Below are positions 24,409 through 33,458 of a stretch of DNA of 64,000 bases, one piece after another. Within the stretch, counting starts at the first letter, position 1. The number at the start of each line of letters is the position of its first letter. The stretch spans positions 124,001 to 188,000 of the forward strand of contig NZ_JBNCBU010000001.1 in NCBI RefSeq assembly GCF_051912845.1, read 5' to 3'. The translations under genes were made by a program, and so were the position numbers. The notes beneath the pieces were generated by a model that had not been told where the DNA came from, made no database searches, and saw only the letters and a program-made list of their open reading frames with translations. The DNA is from Tsuneonella sediminis (GTDB taxonomy: Bacteria; Pseudomonadota; Alphaproteobacteria; Sphingomonadales; Sphingomonadaceae).

Positions 24409-26253
24409 ATGCCCGAACTTCGCTCCCGCACGACCACCCACGGCCGCAACATGGCCGGCGCGCGCGGCCTGTGGCGTGCGACAGGGATGAAGGACGACGA
24501 TTTCGGCAAGCCGATCGTCGCGGTCGTGAACAGCTTCACCCAGTTTGTCCCCGGACACGTTCACCTGAAAGACCTTGGCCAGCTCGTCGCGCGGCAGATC
24601 GAGGCTGCGGGCGGGGTCGCCAAGGAATTCAACACTATTGCCGTCGATGACGGCATCGCGATGGGGCACGACGGTATGCTCTATTCGCTTCCCAGCCGCG
24701 AGCTGATCGCCGACAGCGTCGAGTACATGGTCAACGCCCATTGCGCCGACGCGATGGTGTGCATCTCGAATTGCGACAAGATCACCCCCGGAATGCTGAT
24801 GGCCGCGATGCGGATCAACATCCCCGCAGTCTTCGTGAGCGGCGGGCCGATGGAAGCGGGCAAGGTCGTCGTAAAGGGCAAGGAGGTCGCCCTTGACCTC
24901 GTCGATGCGATGGTCGCTGCCGCCGACGAGAAGTACACCGACGAGGAAGTGGCCGACATCGAGAAGGCCGCTTGCCCCACGTGCGGCAGTTGTTCGGGAA
25001 TGTTCACCGCCAACTCGATGAACTGCCTGACCGAAGCTCTCGGGCTGTCGCTGCCCGGCAACGGGTCGGTACTGGCTACTCATGCGGACCGGCAGGGGCT
25101 GTTCGAGCGCGCGGGGCGACTAGTGGTCGAGCTATGCCGTCGCTACTACGGCGAGGACGACGACAGCGTGCTGCCGCGATCGGTCGCCTCGTTCGAGGCG
25201 TTCGAGAACGCGATGAGCCTCGACATCGCAATGGGGGGGTCGACCAACACCGTACTCCACCTGCTCGCCGCGGCGCACGAGGCGGGGGTCGATTTCACCA
25301 TGCAGGACATCGACCGGTTGAGCCGTGAGGTGCCGTGCCTCTGCAAGGTCGCCCCGGCAAAGAGCGACGTCCACATGGAGGACGTCCACAGGGCGGGGGG
25401 GATCATGGCCATCCTGGGCGAGCTCGACCGGGCGGGGCTCCTCCACACTGCCTTGCCCACCGTGCATTCACCCACGATGGGCGATGCGCTTGCCGATTGG
25501 GATGTGCGGCTGACGAACAACCCCAAGGTGCAGGATTTCTACCGCGCCGCACCGGGCGGGGTGCCGACACAGACCGCTTTCAGCCAGTCACGGCGCTGGG
25601 ACGATCTCGACACCGATCGGGCCAGCGGCGTGATCCGGTCGAAGGACCATGCATTCAGCCAGGACGGCGGCCTCGCGGTGCTGTTCGGCAACATCGCCAA
25701 GGACGGATGCATTGTGAAGACGGCCGGCGTCGACGAGAGCATCCTTACCTTTGGCGGACCGGCGAAGGTCTTCGAGAGCCAGGACGCTGCGGTGGCGGCG
25801 ATCCTGACCGACCAGGTCGTCGAAGGCGATGTCGTGGTGATCCGCTACGAAGGGCCGCGTGGCGGGCCAGGCATGCAGGAGATGCTCTATCCGACGAGCT
25901 ACCTCAAGTCGAAGGGGCTTGGCGCCGCATGCGCCTTGGTGACCGATGGGCGGTTTTCGGGCGGAACGAGCGGGCTGTCGATCGGCCACGCCAGTCCCGA
26001 GGCTGCCGAAGGGGGAGCAATCGGTCTCGTCGAGGATGGCGATTGGATCGAGATCGACATCCCCAACAGGACCATTCAGCTGGTCGTGCCCGACGATGAA
26101 TTGGCCCGCCGCAGGATCGAGCAGGACAAGAAGGGCTGGTTCCCAGCCCGGCCGCGCCCGCGCGCAGTGTCCCCAGCGCTCCAGGCCTATGCCGCGTTGA
26201 CGACCAGCGCTGCGCGCGGCGCGGTGCGCGACGTAGGCAGGCTGCGGCGTTGA
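24409..26253 (+). CDS. ilvD: dihydroxy-acid dehydratase
   Basis: 614 residues. Dehydrates 2,3-dihydroxy-isovalerate and -methylvalerate in valine and isoleucine synthesis. The iron-sulfur ligands are in SNCDKITPGM and CPTCGSCSGMFTANSMN, and the C-terminal GRFSGGTSG and GHASPEAAEGGAIG motifs are intact. ATG at 24409 starts PELRSRTTTHGRNMAGARG, the typical N terminus; a TTG six bases upstream is less likely. The TGA stop overlaps the TTG start of the downstream lipoprotein gene. Confidence 0.97.
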   Translation: MPELRSRTTTHGRNMAGARGLWRATGMKDDDFGKPIVAVVNSFTQFVPGHVHLKDLGQLVARQIEAAGGVAKEFNTIAVDDGIAMGHDGMLYSLPSRELIADSVEYMVNAHCADAMVCISNCDKITPGMLMAAMRINIPAVFVSGGPMEAGKVVVKGKEVALDLVDAMVAAADEKYTDEEVADIEKAACPTCGSCSGMFTANSMNCLTEALGLSLPGNGSVLATHADRQGLFERAGRLVVELCRRYYGEDDDSVLPRSVASFEAFENAMSLDIAMGGSTNTVLHLLAAAHEAGVDFTMQDIDRLSREVPCLCKVAPAKSDVHMEDVHRAGGIMAILGELDRAGLLHTALPTVHSPTMGDALADWDVRLTNNPKVQDFYRAAPGGVPTQTAFSQSRRWDDLDTDRASGVIRSKDHAFSQDGGLAVLFGNIAKDGCIVKTAGVDESILTFGGPAKVFESQDAAVAAILTDQVVEGDVVVIRYEGPRGGPGMQEMLYPTSYLKSKGLGAACALVTDGRFSGGTSGLSIGHASPEAAEGGAIGLVEDGDWIEIDIPNRTIQLVVPDDELARRRIEQDKKGWFPARPRPRAVSPALQAYAALTTSAARGAVRDVGRLRR

Positions 26254-26606
26254 AGCGGTTCGCTCCGGTCATGGCAGCGCTCTTGGTCGCGGCCTGCGGC
26301 GGGGAGACCCAGCCGCAGGCCGCGGAGGGTGCGACGCGTATCGAATGCGCGCTGGGCGAGGGCGGCAATATGGGCCCCGATTGCCTCGTCGAAAGAGTCG
26401 CGGGTGAAGAGGGCGGCGAATTCGTCGTCCGCCATCCCGACGGCAAGTTCCGCCGCTTCCGGATCGCGCCGGATCGCCGCGGGATGATTGCGGTCGACGG
26501 TGCCGACGACGCGGTGAACGCGATCGCGGGCGACCCGCCGGTTCTGGAAGTCACCGTCGGTGCCGATCGCTACCGGTTTCCGGCAGATATCGATGCAACC
26601 CGCTGA
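26250..26606 (+). CDS. small lipoprotein of unknown function (118 aa)
   Basis: Lipoprotein signal MKRFAPVMAALLVAAC with the lipobox V-A-A-C at 13-16, then a roughly 100-residue mature domain with two cysteines (ECALGEGG, PDCLVERV) and a beta-rich pattern (GGEFVVRHPDGKFRRFRI, EVTVGADRYRFP). No named family was recognised. The start is TTG at 26250, overlapping the ilvD stop as TTGA, and its 3' end overlaps nnr by 14 bases; it is squeezed between two metabolic genes in one transcript. Confidence 0.75.
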   Translation: MKRFAPVMAALLVAACGGETQPQAAEGATRIECALGEGGNMGPDCLVERVAGEEGGEFVVRHPDGKFRRFRIAPDRRGMIAVDGADDAVNAIAGDPPVLEVTVGADRYRFPADIDATR

Positions 26607-27990
26607 TCAGGTTCTCACCGCGGCGCAGATGCGCGCCGCCGAAGAAGCGCTGATCGCAGACGATACCTCCGTCGACGAACTCATGCTGCGCGCCGGACGC
26701 GGGGCGGCGGAATGGGTCTGGCGGGTGGCGGCCGGGCGAGGGGTCACGGTGCTGTGCGGTCCCGGAAACAACGGGGGCGACGGCTACGTCATCGCGGAAA
26801 CCCTGCGGTCACGCGGCCTGGGGGTGAAGGTAGTTGCGCCCTGCGAGCCGACAACCGAGGCCGCGCGCAAAGCTCGATCGGCCTGGGGCGGCGAGGTCGC
26901 GACGGCGCCTGATGGTGCCCATGGCGGTATCTTCGTCGATTGCCTGTTCGGTTCGGGACTGACCCGCGCCCTGTCCCGGGACCACGAAGCGCTGCTGGCC
27001 CGGCTTGCCGCGGACCATGCATACACCGTTGGCGTCGATCTCCCGAGCGGCGTCTCGACCGATGACGGCGATCTCCTTGGCGCGGTGCAGCCTTGCGACC
27101 TGACGCTGGCGCTGGGCGCATGGAAGCCGGCTCATTTTCTGATGCCCGCGCTCGGCGTGCTCGGCGAAACGCGGCTGGTCGAGATCGGGGTCAGCCCCAT
27201 CGGGGACGCGGCCGGTGTCTATCGGCGTCCACGCTTCGTCCCCCCGGCACGGGATGCGCACAAGTATTCGCGCGGCCTTGTCGGGGTGGTAGCCGGTCGG
27301 ATGCCGGGCGCCGCGATCCTCGCTGCGACGGCGGCCATGCGCGGCGGGGCGGGGTACGTGAAACTCCTTTCGGCGCATTCGCATCCGGCAGCACCGGCCG
27401 CGCTGGTGGTCGATACATCCGATCTCGACACCGCGCTCGGCGACCGGCGCTGGTCGTCGCTCGTGGTGGGACCCGGACTGGGCCGCGATGCGCTCGCCCG
27501 AACGATGCTGGGCGCGGTGCTCGACGCGGGAAAGCCCACTGTGCTTGATGCGGATGCGCTTCATCTTCTCGACGACGACCTTCTCGAAGGCGTCGATCCC
27601 TCGCGGCTGCTTCTGACCCCGCATGAAGGCGAACTGTCCCGCCTTTGCGCCGCGCTGGGCGTGGTGGCCGAGGGCAAGGTCGACCGCGTGAAGTCGCTCG
27701 CCGGCGCGACGGGCCTGACCGTGCTGGCCAAGGGTCCCGACACCGTCCTGGCCGCCGCCGATGGACGCCTCGCGTTCTTTCGGCCAGCACCGACATGGCT
27801 TGCGGGCGCCGGGACGGGCGATGTGCTCGCAGGATTGGCGGCAAGTCGCCTCGCAGTCGGCAGACCCCCGTTCGAGGCGGCGGGCGAGGCTGTCTGGATA
27901 CACGGTGAAGCGGCCCGACTGGCCGGGACCAGCCCGATTGCCGACGATCTTGTGCAGCATATTTCATATGCTTACGACCGTTTCCTGTGA
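26593..27990 (+). CDS. nnr: bifunctional NAD(P)H-hydrate repair enzyme (epimerase and ADP-dependent dehydratase)
   Basis: 465 residues. Repairs damaged NAD(P)HX: the N-terminal YjeF_N domain (about 1-215, with GPGNNGGDGYV) epimerises and the C-terminal YjeF_C carbohydrate-kinase-like domain (about 225-460, with LTPHEGELSRL, KGPDTVL and the catalytic GAGTGDVLAG) dehydrates. Both motifs are intact. ATG at 26593 begins MQPADQVLTAAQM and overlaps the lipoprotein gene by 14 bases; the TGA stop overlaps the GTG start of the next gene. Confidence 0.94.
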   Translation: MQPADQVLTAAQMRAAEEALIADDTSVDELMLRAGRGAAEWVWRVAAGRGVTVLCGPGNNGGDGYVIAETLRSRGLGVKVVAPCEPTTEAARKARSAWGGEVATAPDGAHGGIFVDCLFGSGLTRALSRDHEALLARLAADHAYTVGVDLPSGVSTDDGDLLGAVQPCDLTLALGAWKPAHFLMPALGVLGETRLVEIGVSPIGDAAGVYRRPRFVPPARDAHKYSRGLVGVVAGRMPGAAILAATAAMRGGAGYVKLLSAHSHPAAPAALVVDTSDLDTALGDRRWSSLVVGPGLGRDALARTMLGAVLDAGKPTVLDADALHLLDDDLLEGVDPSRLLLTPHEGELSRLCAALGVVAEGKVDRVKSLAGATGLTVLAKGPDTVLAAADGRLAFFRPAPTWLAGAGTGDVLAGLAASRLAVGRPPFEAAGEAVWIHGEAARLAGTSPIADDLVQHISYAYDRFL

Positions 27991-29177
27991 CGAGCGGCGA
28001 AGAAATAGTTCGCGTGGCCGCGAGGGGCGACGGTGTGACGGCGAGTGGTCGCCACGTCGCGCTGGCCGCGCCGGGCGACGTCGTGCTCGCAGATGGAGCC
28101 GTGCAACCGGGACCGCATCACGCAGTTCCGCCCTGCCGCCATTTCGGTCGCTGCGGGGGATGTCAGCTGCAGCACCTCGACGATGCTGCACTGGCGGACT
28201 TCGTGAGCGACCGGGTGCTGAACGCCGCGAGGGCTCAGGGCATCGAGCCTGCCGGCATTGCCGCGGCGCATTTGTCCCCTCCCCGAAGCCGTCGCCGGGC
28301 GACGCTCCATGCCCAGCCCGCCGGGGGAAAGGTCGTCATTGGATTCAGGGAATCCGCTTCGCACAGGATAGTTGACCTTGCGGAGTGTCATGTCCTGCGA
28401 CCCGAGCTGTTCGCGCTCGTCGCACCCCTGCGGACGATGCTGTCCGCCCAGCGGGGGCGGTGGGCAGTCGACGTCGAGCTTTCGGTGACCGATCGAGGGG
28501 TTGATTGCGGGCTCAAGGGGTTTGTCGTGGAGGGGCTCGAAGCGACCGAGGCGGCGCTCGATTTCGCCCGGAGCCAACGTCTCGCGCGGCTGACGGTCGA
28601 CCTGGGCTTCGGTCCCGAGGCGGTTTGGGAGCCCGAGCCGGTCACCGTGACGCTTGGCAGCGCGTCCGTGCCGCTGCCGCCCGGATCCTTCCTTCAGGCT
28701 ACCGACGACGGCGAAGCCGCGCTGGTCGCAGCAGCCCGGGAATGGCTGGCGAACAGCGAGCACGTTGCCGACCTGTTCGCGGGGCTCGGTACGTTCGCCT
28801 TTGCGCTCGACAAGCGCGTCGACGCCTACGAGGCTGCGCGCGGCGCGCATCTCGCATGCCGGGCGGCGTCGGCGCGGTCCGGCGGACGGGTGTCGGCGCA
28901 CCACCGCGACCTCTTCCGAAATCCCCTTGCGCCTCACGAAGTCGGCGCTTTCGACGCCGTCCTGCTCGACCCCCCGCGCGCCGGCGCGCGCGAACAGGTT
29001 GCCGCTATCGCGACCAGCGGCGTCAGCCGGGTGGTTTACGTCAGTTGTAACCCGGTCAGCTGGGCGAAGGACGCGCGAACGCTAATCGACGCGGGCTTCG
29101 TGCTGGCCGAGCTGAGGCCGGTGGGCCAGTTCCGCTGGTCCACGCACGTCGAGCTTGCCAGCCTGTTCGTCCGCTGA
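27987..29177 (+). CDS. class I RNA m5U methyltransferase (RlmD/RumA-like)
   Basis: 396 residues. Iron-sulfur cysteines in CRHFGRCGGCQLQH with a fourth in AECHVL, a short or divergent TRAM region at the N terminus, the SAM-binding VADLFAGLGTFAFAL, the AVLLDPPRAG motif and the nucleophile Cys in VVYVSCNPVSWAKD. These place it in the RlmC/RlmD/TrmA family that makes 5-methyluridine; the iron-sulfur cluster and length favour RlmD (23S rRNA U1939). GTG start at 27987 overlaps the nnr stop (GTGA). Convergent with the exosortase-A-associated hydrolase gene. Confidence 0.87.
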   Translation: MTSGEEIVRVAARGDGVTASGRHVALAAPGDVVLADGAVQPGPHHAVPPCRHFGRCGGCQLQHLDDAALADFVSDRVLNAARAQGIEPAGIAAAHLSPPRSRRRATLHAQPAGGKVVIGFRESASHRIVDLAECHVLRPELFALVAPLRTMLSAQRGRWAVDVELSVTDRGVDCGLKGFVVEGLEATEAALDFARSQRLARLTVDLGFGPEAVWEPEPVTVTLGSASVPLPPGSFLQATDDGEAALVAAAREWLANSEHVADLFAGLGTFAFALDKRVDAYEAARGAHLACRAASARSGGRVSAHHRDLFRNPLAPHEVGAFDAVLLDPPRAGAREQVAAIATSGVSRVVYVSCNPVSWAKDARTLIDAGFVLAELRPVGQFRWSTHVELASLFVR

Positions 29178-29185
29178 TCGCGGGT

Positions 29186-29959
29186 TCAGGCGCGCAGCAT
29201 GGCCAGTAATTCGCTGTCCAGAAACTCGCGCGCGTGGGGTTCGACCCACGCATGGCTGGCGCCAGGGCAGCGCGTGAGGCGCGCGTCGCCATCCGGCCAG
29301 TTCGCATCGAAAGCCTGTGCTGTCCGGTCGGCTCCCGCGAGGATGATCCTGGCAGGACCACTGAACCCTGCGAGCCCGGCCGCGATTTCTCCCGCGAGAT
29401 TCGAGGGTCTGCCACCGGGCCTCGCAGCCTGGAGCAGTCCCCGTGCCAGCTTGGGAACGTCCACTCCGCCCTTCAGCAACCGCAGAATTTCCTTCGGATC
29501 CTTCAGTTTTGCCGAATAGCGGGCGCGGACGGCGGCCGGTGGGGGGACGGAGCCTGCATCCTCAAGGGTCCAGGGATTGGACAAGACCAGGGCGTCGAAG
29601 CCATCGCCCTCGGCCAGCATCAGAGCGCTGGCGGCGTCGCAGTTGCCGAAGCCGACCACCCGGTCCACGTGGGGAGCGATCGCGCGAAAAGCCGCCAGCG
29701 CTGCCTCCAGGTCCTTGCGGCTCTTGCGGAATCCCTTGTTCTCGCCCCCGCTGTCGCCGACTCCCCGGCGATCGAAGCGGAATACCGGGAAACCCTTTCG
29801 CGCAATGCGCGCGGCCAGCGCGGCCTGGCCCGAAAAGGCACCGCTGCGCACTTCGTTGCCTCCGGAGACGATCAGGAGGCCGCTTGTGCTCGGCGCAGTG
29901 TCAAGCGTGCCCGCGAGCATGGTACCCGCGCAGTTGAAGGTAAGATGGAGGCGGCTCAT
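29186..29959 (-). CDS. hydrolase 1, exosortase A system-associated
   Basis: 257-residue alpha/beta hydrolase of the group restricted to exosortase A loci. Landmarks: GLLIVSGGNEVRSGAFSGQ, GFPVFRFDRRGVGDSGG, and a nucleophile elbow that reads G-F-G-N-C-D, that is with Cys where Ser is usual, then the acid in ILAGADRTAQ and His in GASHAWVEP. A thiol-based esterase or thioesterase is therefore conceivable. The ATG overlaps the stop of hydrolase 2 by 4 bases (ATGA), and it is last in a four-gene minus operon. Confidence 0.85.
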   Translation of the reverse strand: MSRLHLTFNCAGTMLAGTLDTAPSTSGLLIVSGGNEVRSGAFSGQAALAARIARKGFPVFRFDRRGVGDSGGENKGFRKSRKDLEAALAAFRAIAPHVDRVVGFGNCDAASALMLAEGDGFDALVLSNPWTLEDAGSVPPPAAVRARYSAKLKDPKEILRLLKGGVDVPKLARGLLQAARPGGRPSNLAGEIAAGLAGFSGPARIILAGADRTAQAFDANWPDGDARLTRCPGASHAWVEPHAREFLDSELLAMLRA

Positions 29960-30642
29960 GCGCCGCCGATCCCGATAGCGATCATCGCCGCAAGGGCATC
30001 GGCCTGCTCGGGATCGTCGTCGGGTTCGGCGCGCAGCCAAAGGGCCGCTCCGCCGAGTGCAGCCTGCTCGATCTCGATCAGGTCGCTCGCCGGCTCGGCA
30101 GCCTCGAGATCGCGGAACATCGCGGCTCCGATGGGCCACCCCGCAAGCTCGATTCCTTCGCTGCGCCCGAGCGCCATCAGGTCTTCCGTTCGCTCGTCGC
30201 GGCCGGCTTCCCGGGCAGCGATCGTGCGCGCCCGGATCATCGAGCGCAAGACCTGTCGGCCGCCGGCGGGAGCATACTGCCAGCCTGGCAACGCCTCGGG
30301 CACGAGCAAGGCCCCGGCACGAATCGACAGCACGTGAGTGGCGGAAAAACGGGTCGCGGCGGCGGCGGACGCCTCGCGCCAGGTATCGAGCGTCTGCTCG
30401 GACAGCTTCGCCAGGCTCTCGTTGCAGCCCGGCAAGTCGGGCAGCATGGAATCGATGCCCGACAGGTCGAGTCGACGCATCACCTCGACAGTCGTTCGGC
30501 GCAGCTTGTTGGCCTCGTCGAACCACGCGGGAAGAACGAGCACACGCGCTTGCCGACGCCCGTCGAAAACGAGCGCCATCTCCTCTCGCGTCCCGCCGCC
30601 AGCAACGGGACACGGCCATTCGACGAGGTCGAGCGAGGTCAC
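29956..30642 (-). CDS. hydrolase 2, exosortase A system-associated
   Basis: 228-residue alpha/beta-hydrolase-fold protein of the second exosortase-A-associated hydrolase group: ARVLVLPAWFDEANKLRRT near 33-51, DLPGCNESL and TLDTWREA. At the expected nucleophile elbow it reads LSIRAGALLV with Arg in place of the catalytic Ser, so it may be non-catalytic or use another residue. It overlaps the ACP stop (4 bases) upstream and hydrolase 1 (4 bases) downstream, which implies a fixed stoichiometry with both. Confidence 0.85.
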   Translation of the reverse strand: MTSLDLVEWPCPVAGGGTREEMALVFDGRRQARVLVLPAWFDEANKLRRTTVEVMRRLDLSGIDSMLPDLPGCNESLAKLSEQTLDTWREASAAAATRFSATHVLSIRAGALLVPEALPGWQYAPAGGRQVLRSMIRARTIAAREAGRDERTEDLMALGRSEGIELAGWPIGAAMFRDLEAAEPASDLIEIEQAALGGAALWLRAEPDDDPEQADALAAMIAIGIGGA

Positions 30643-30929
30643 GTCGCTGCGGCTTTGCCCTCGGCGAAGGCCAGCAGACCGCCGTAGGTTTCGAGCATCT
30701 CGCCGTCGACGTCGTCGTCGTCGATGACGATATCGAGCCGGTCTTCCATTTCCGTGAGCAACCCGGCGACGGCCATCGAATCCAGTTCAGGCAGGTGTCC
30801 AAACAGGCCGGTGCCCGCATCGAATGCGGCAACCCGCTGGGCATCGAGGCCAAGGACATCGCCGAGAATCGCGCGAAGCTTCGCGTCGATCGCCGCGCGA
30901 CTTGGCGCGAGATGGTGGCCGTCAGTCAT
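30639..30929 (-). CDS. acyl carrier protein, exosortase A locus
   Basis: 96 residues. Four-helix carrier protein with the phosphopantetheine attachment Ser at about 51 in ELDSMAVAGLL, a conserved acidic second half (EMEDRLDIVIDDDDVDGEML) and an N-terminal extension. It is not the fatty-acid synthase AcpP (the motif is not DSLD) but a dedicated carrier. It lies between the GNAT gene and hydrolase 2 and opposite a ligase and a decarboxylase, so it probably carries an acyl or aminoacyl group activated by the ligase. Confidence 0.88.
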   Translation of the reverse strand: MTDGHHLAPSRAAIDAKLRAILGDVLGLDAQRVAAFDAGTGLFGHLPELDSMAVAGLLTEMEDRLDIVIDDDDVDGEMLETYGGLLAFAEGKAAAT

Positions 30930-30965
30930 CCGGGCTTTTCCCCTCACGAAAGCGCGGGCTGCGCC

Positions 30966-31919
30966 CTAGCGAGCGCGCTGGGCCTGCGCAAGCGCGCGCT
31001 TGGCCAGTGCGGGCCAGGCTTTCGGTTGCCGGGGGTCGAGGCAGTCGATGCGGTAGCGTGGCCGGTCGACCTCCATCCAGTCGCGCTTGTACGGATCGTC
31101 ACCGGTTCCGAAATCGACGAGTTCGACCCGGTCGTGATCGATCACTCGCTCGAACAGCGCGGCGCTGAGCGTGGTTCCCGCCGAAAGGGCGCTCGCGTCC
31201 TCCCGGTGCGCGAGCTTGTGGATGTAGGCCGTGCGATCTTCGACCGTCCAGAACTGCGCAGCGACCGCTTTACTCTCATGTGTCCGGGCGACGCCCAGGC
31301 GGATGCGGCCGGCTGCGCCCTCGGCCTGCGCAAATCGCCGCAAGAAGGCGGGATCGCCCTCTTCAGGTTTCCAGCTCTCCGCATAGATGGCCTCGTACTC
31401 GGCCCAGGCATCGGGGTCGAAACGATCGAATATCTCCACCTCGACCTTCTTCCCCTTCCTCTTGAGCGTCGTGCGCATCCGGCCGGGACGGGCAGCCCAG
31501 TAATCGGCGAAGCTGCGGCCCCGGACGGGCAGGACATGATTATGGTCACAGGGCTCGGTGCGGACATGCCATCCCGCGATCCTGAACGCCTGCTCCAGGC
31601 GGTCCGCGCTGCCGTCCTCGTTGGGAACCGGCCACAGGGTGACGCGGTGGGTCCTGTCGCGCAGGTTCCGTGCAATCGAAGCGAGGAGGACCAGGTTGTC
31701 GCCCCGCGGGCGCCAGGTGAATGCGTACCAGTTCCGGTAGGCTTCGATCCGTCCGTTCGCTTCGGTCAGCACGAGTTCGGCGTTGCCTGCCCGCGCGACG
31801 AGCGGAGCCTGGCCCGCCTCGGCGAGCAGCGTGAACCATTCCGTCCGCTCGAACGGCCCGCAATCCGCATCTGCGGCTTGCAAGACGTTAACCGTGTCGT
31901 GATAGCTGACCGCGCTCAA
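30966..31919 (-). CDS. GNAT/FemAB-like acyltransferase, exosortase A locus
   Basis: About 317 residues. C-terminal half has a GNAT-like fold of the Acetyltransf_6 (CelD/BcsL-like) type: YWAARPGRMRTTLKRKGKK, WAEYEAIYAESWK, AVAAQFWTVEDRTAYIHKLAH and a final VDFGTGDDPYKRDWM. Such proteins transfer acyl or aminoacyl groups onto sugars or peptides. Start is uncertain: TTG at 31917-31919 (MSAVSYHDTVNV) leaves 24 bases before the divergent ligase gene, whereas ATG at 32007-32009 would overlap that gene by 66 bases. First gene of the minus arm. Confidence 0.78.
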   Translation of the reverse strand: MSAVSYHDTVNVLQAADADCGPFERTEWFTLLAEAGQAPLVARAGNAELVLTEANGRIEAYRNWYAFTWRPRGDNLVLLASIARNLRDRTHRVTLWPVPNEDGSADRLEQAFRIAGWHVRTEPCDHNHVLPVRGRSFADYWAARPGRMRTTLKRKGKKVEVEIFDRFDPDAWAEYEAIYAESWKPEEGDPAFLRRFAQAEGAAGRIRLGVARTHESKAVAAQFWTVEDRTAYIHKLAHREDASALSAGTTLSAALFERVIDHDRVELVDFGTGDDPYKRDWMEVDRPRYRIDCLDPRQPKAWPALAKRALAQAQRAR

Positions 31920-31943
31920 GCCCGTTTCGCCTTCGGAGTGTCC

Positions 31944-33458
31944 ATGCCAGTTGCGCTCGATCCCCGGCCCCGGCCGCTCGATCACCTCGCCGAACGGGGC
32001 GAGGGACAAGCGTCGGCGCTGGTCTTGCGCACCGGCACCCTTAGCTTCGAGGGCTTAAGAACCCGTGTCGGACTGCTCGCAGCGTGGCTGGCACAACGGG
32101 CGGCCAGGGGCGACCGCATCGCAAGCTGGGCGGCGAAGGGTGAGACGACCTGTCTCCTTCCGCTCGCCTGTGCCCGCGCGGGGATGGTCCACGTGCCCAT
32201 CAATCCCCTGCTCAAGCGGATGCAGGTCGCGCACATCCTGGCAGACAGCGGCGCGGTGATGCTCGTCGGCACCAGGGCACGGCTCGACAGCCTTGAACCC
32301 GGCGACGTGCCAGGCCACTGCGCCATGATCTGCGAGGCCGCGATTTGGGACGGTGCCGAAGGTTGTGATCCGATCGGTCCGTCGGCCGAGGATCCCGGAA
32401 AGGTCGCCGCCATCCTTTATACGAGCGGTTCGACGGGCAAGCCCAAGGGAGTGATGTTGAGCCATGCGAACATGTGGCTCGGCGCCGTAAGCGTTGCGCA
32501 TTACCTCGACATGGCGCCAGACGACGTGACGCTGGCGGTCCTCCCGTTGAGTTTCGATTACGGGCAGAACCAGCTCTTCAGCACCTGGTATGCGGGCGGA
32601 TGCGTCGTCCCGCTCGATTACCTCGTGCCCCGCGACGTGGTGAAAGCCTGCGCAAGACACGGCGTCACGACACTGGCGGCAGTGCCGCCGCTGTGGCTCC
32701 AGCTGGCCGAGATCGACTGGCCCGAGCATGCCGCAGCTCCACTGCGCCGGCTGACGAACAGCGGGGGCGCGCTGACCGAGCCACTGGTAAGAGCGCTGCG
32801 GCAGACGTTTCCGCAGGCCCGGCTATTTCCAATGTATGGCCTCACCGAGGCTTTTCGCTCGACTTACCTGGACCCCGCGCTGGTCGATACCCACCCGACC
32901 TCGATGGGGAGGGCGATCCCCTTCGCGGAAATCGTCGTCGTGGCCGACGATGGAACCGTGGCGGCGGATGGGGAGGAAGGGGAGCTCGTCCACGCCGGAC
33001 CGCTCGTCGCACTCGGCTACTGGAAGGACGAGGTCCGCACGGCCGAGCGGTTCCGGCCCGCACCCGATGCATCGCACTCCGGCGGGATGGCGGTGTGGTC
33101 GGGCGACCGTGTGCGGCGCGAGGCCGACGGCCTGCTTTACTTCGTTGGCCGGCGCGACGCGATGATCAAGAGCGCCGGCAATCGCATCAGTCCGCAGGAG
33201 ATCGAGGATGCGGCGATTGCTAGCGGTCTGGCGGCAGAGGCCGTCGCGGTCGGCGTGCCCGACAAACGGCTGGGACAAGCGGTGTGTCTGGCGGTGCGCC
33301 CCGTTGGCGCGTTCGACGAGGATGCCTTGCGCAAAGCGCTCGGGGCGACGTTGCCCAACTTCATGCAGCCCAAGATCATCCGCCAGTATGCCGAGATGCC
33401 GCGCAACCCGAACGGCAAGCTCGACCGCAACATGCTGGCTACGGAACTGGGCGCATGA
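31944..33458 (+). CDS. acyl-CoA ligase (AMP-forming), exosortase A system-associated
   Basis: 504-residue ANL-superfamily adenylate-forming enzyme. ATP-binding loop YTSGSTGKPKGVMLSH near 155-170, MYGLTEAFRST, the hinge region GDRVRREADG and the C-terminal catalytic Lys in PRNPNGKLDRN. It is the ligase specific to exosortase A loci and should activate a carboxylate and load it on CoA or, given the neighbouring ACP, on a carrier protein. ATG at 31944; the stop overlaps the decarboxylase start (ATGA). First gene of the plus arm. Confidence 0.92.
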   Translation: MPVALDPRPRPLDHLAERGEGQASALVLRTGTLSFEGLRTRVGLLAAWLAQRAARGDRIASWAAKGETTCLLPLACARAGMVHVPINPLLKRMQVAHILADSGAVMLVGTRARLDSLEPGDVPGHCAMICEAAIWDGAEGCDPIGPSAEDPGKVAAILYTSGSTGKPKGVMLSHANMWLGAVSVAHYLDMAPDDVTLAVLPLSFDYGQNQLFSTWYAGGCVVPLDYLVPRDVVKACARHGVTTLAAVPPLWLQLAEIDWPEHAAAPLRRLTNSGGALTEPLVRALRQTFPQARLFPMYGLTEAFRSTYLDPALVDTHPTSMGRAIPFAEIVVVADDGTVAADGEEGELVHAGPLVALGYWKDEVRTAERFRPAPDASHSGGMAVWSGDRVRREADGLLYFVGRRDAMIKSAGNRISPQEIEDAAIASGLAAEAVAVGVPDKRLGQAVCLAVRPVGAFDEDALRKALGATLPNFMQPKIIRQYAEMPRNPNGKLDRNMLATELGA

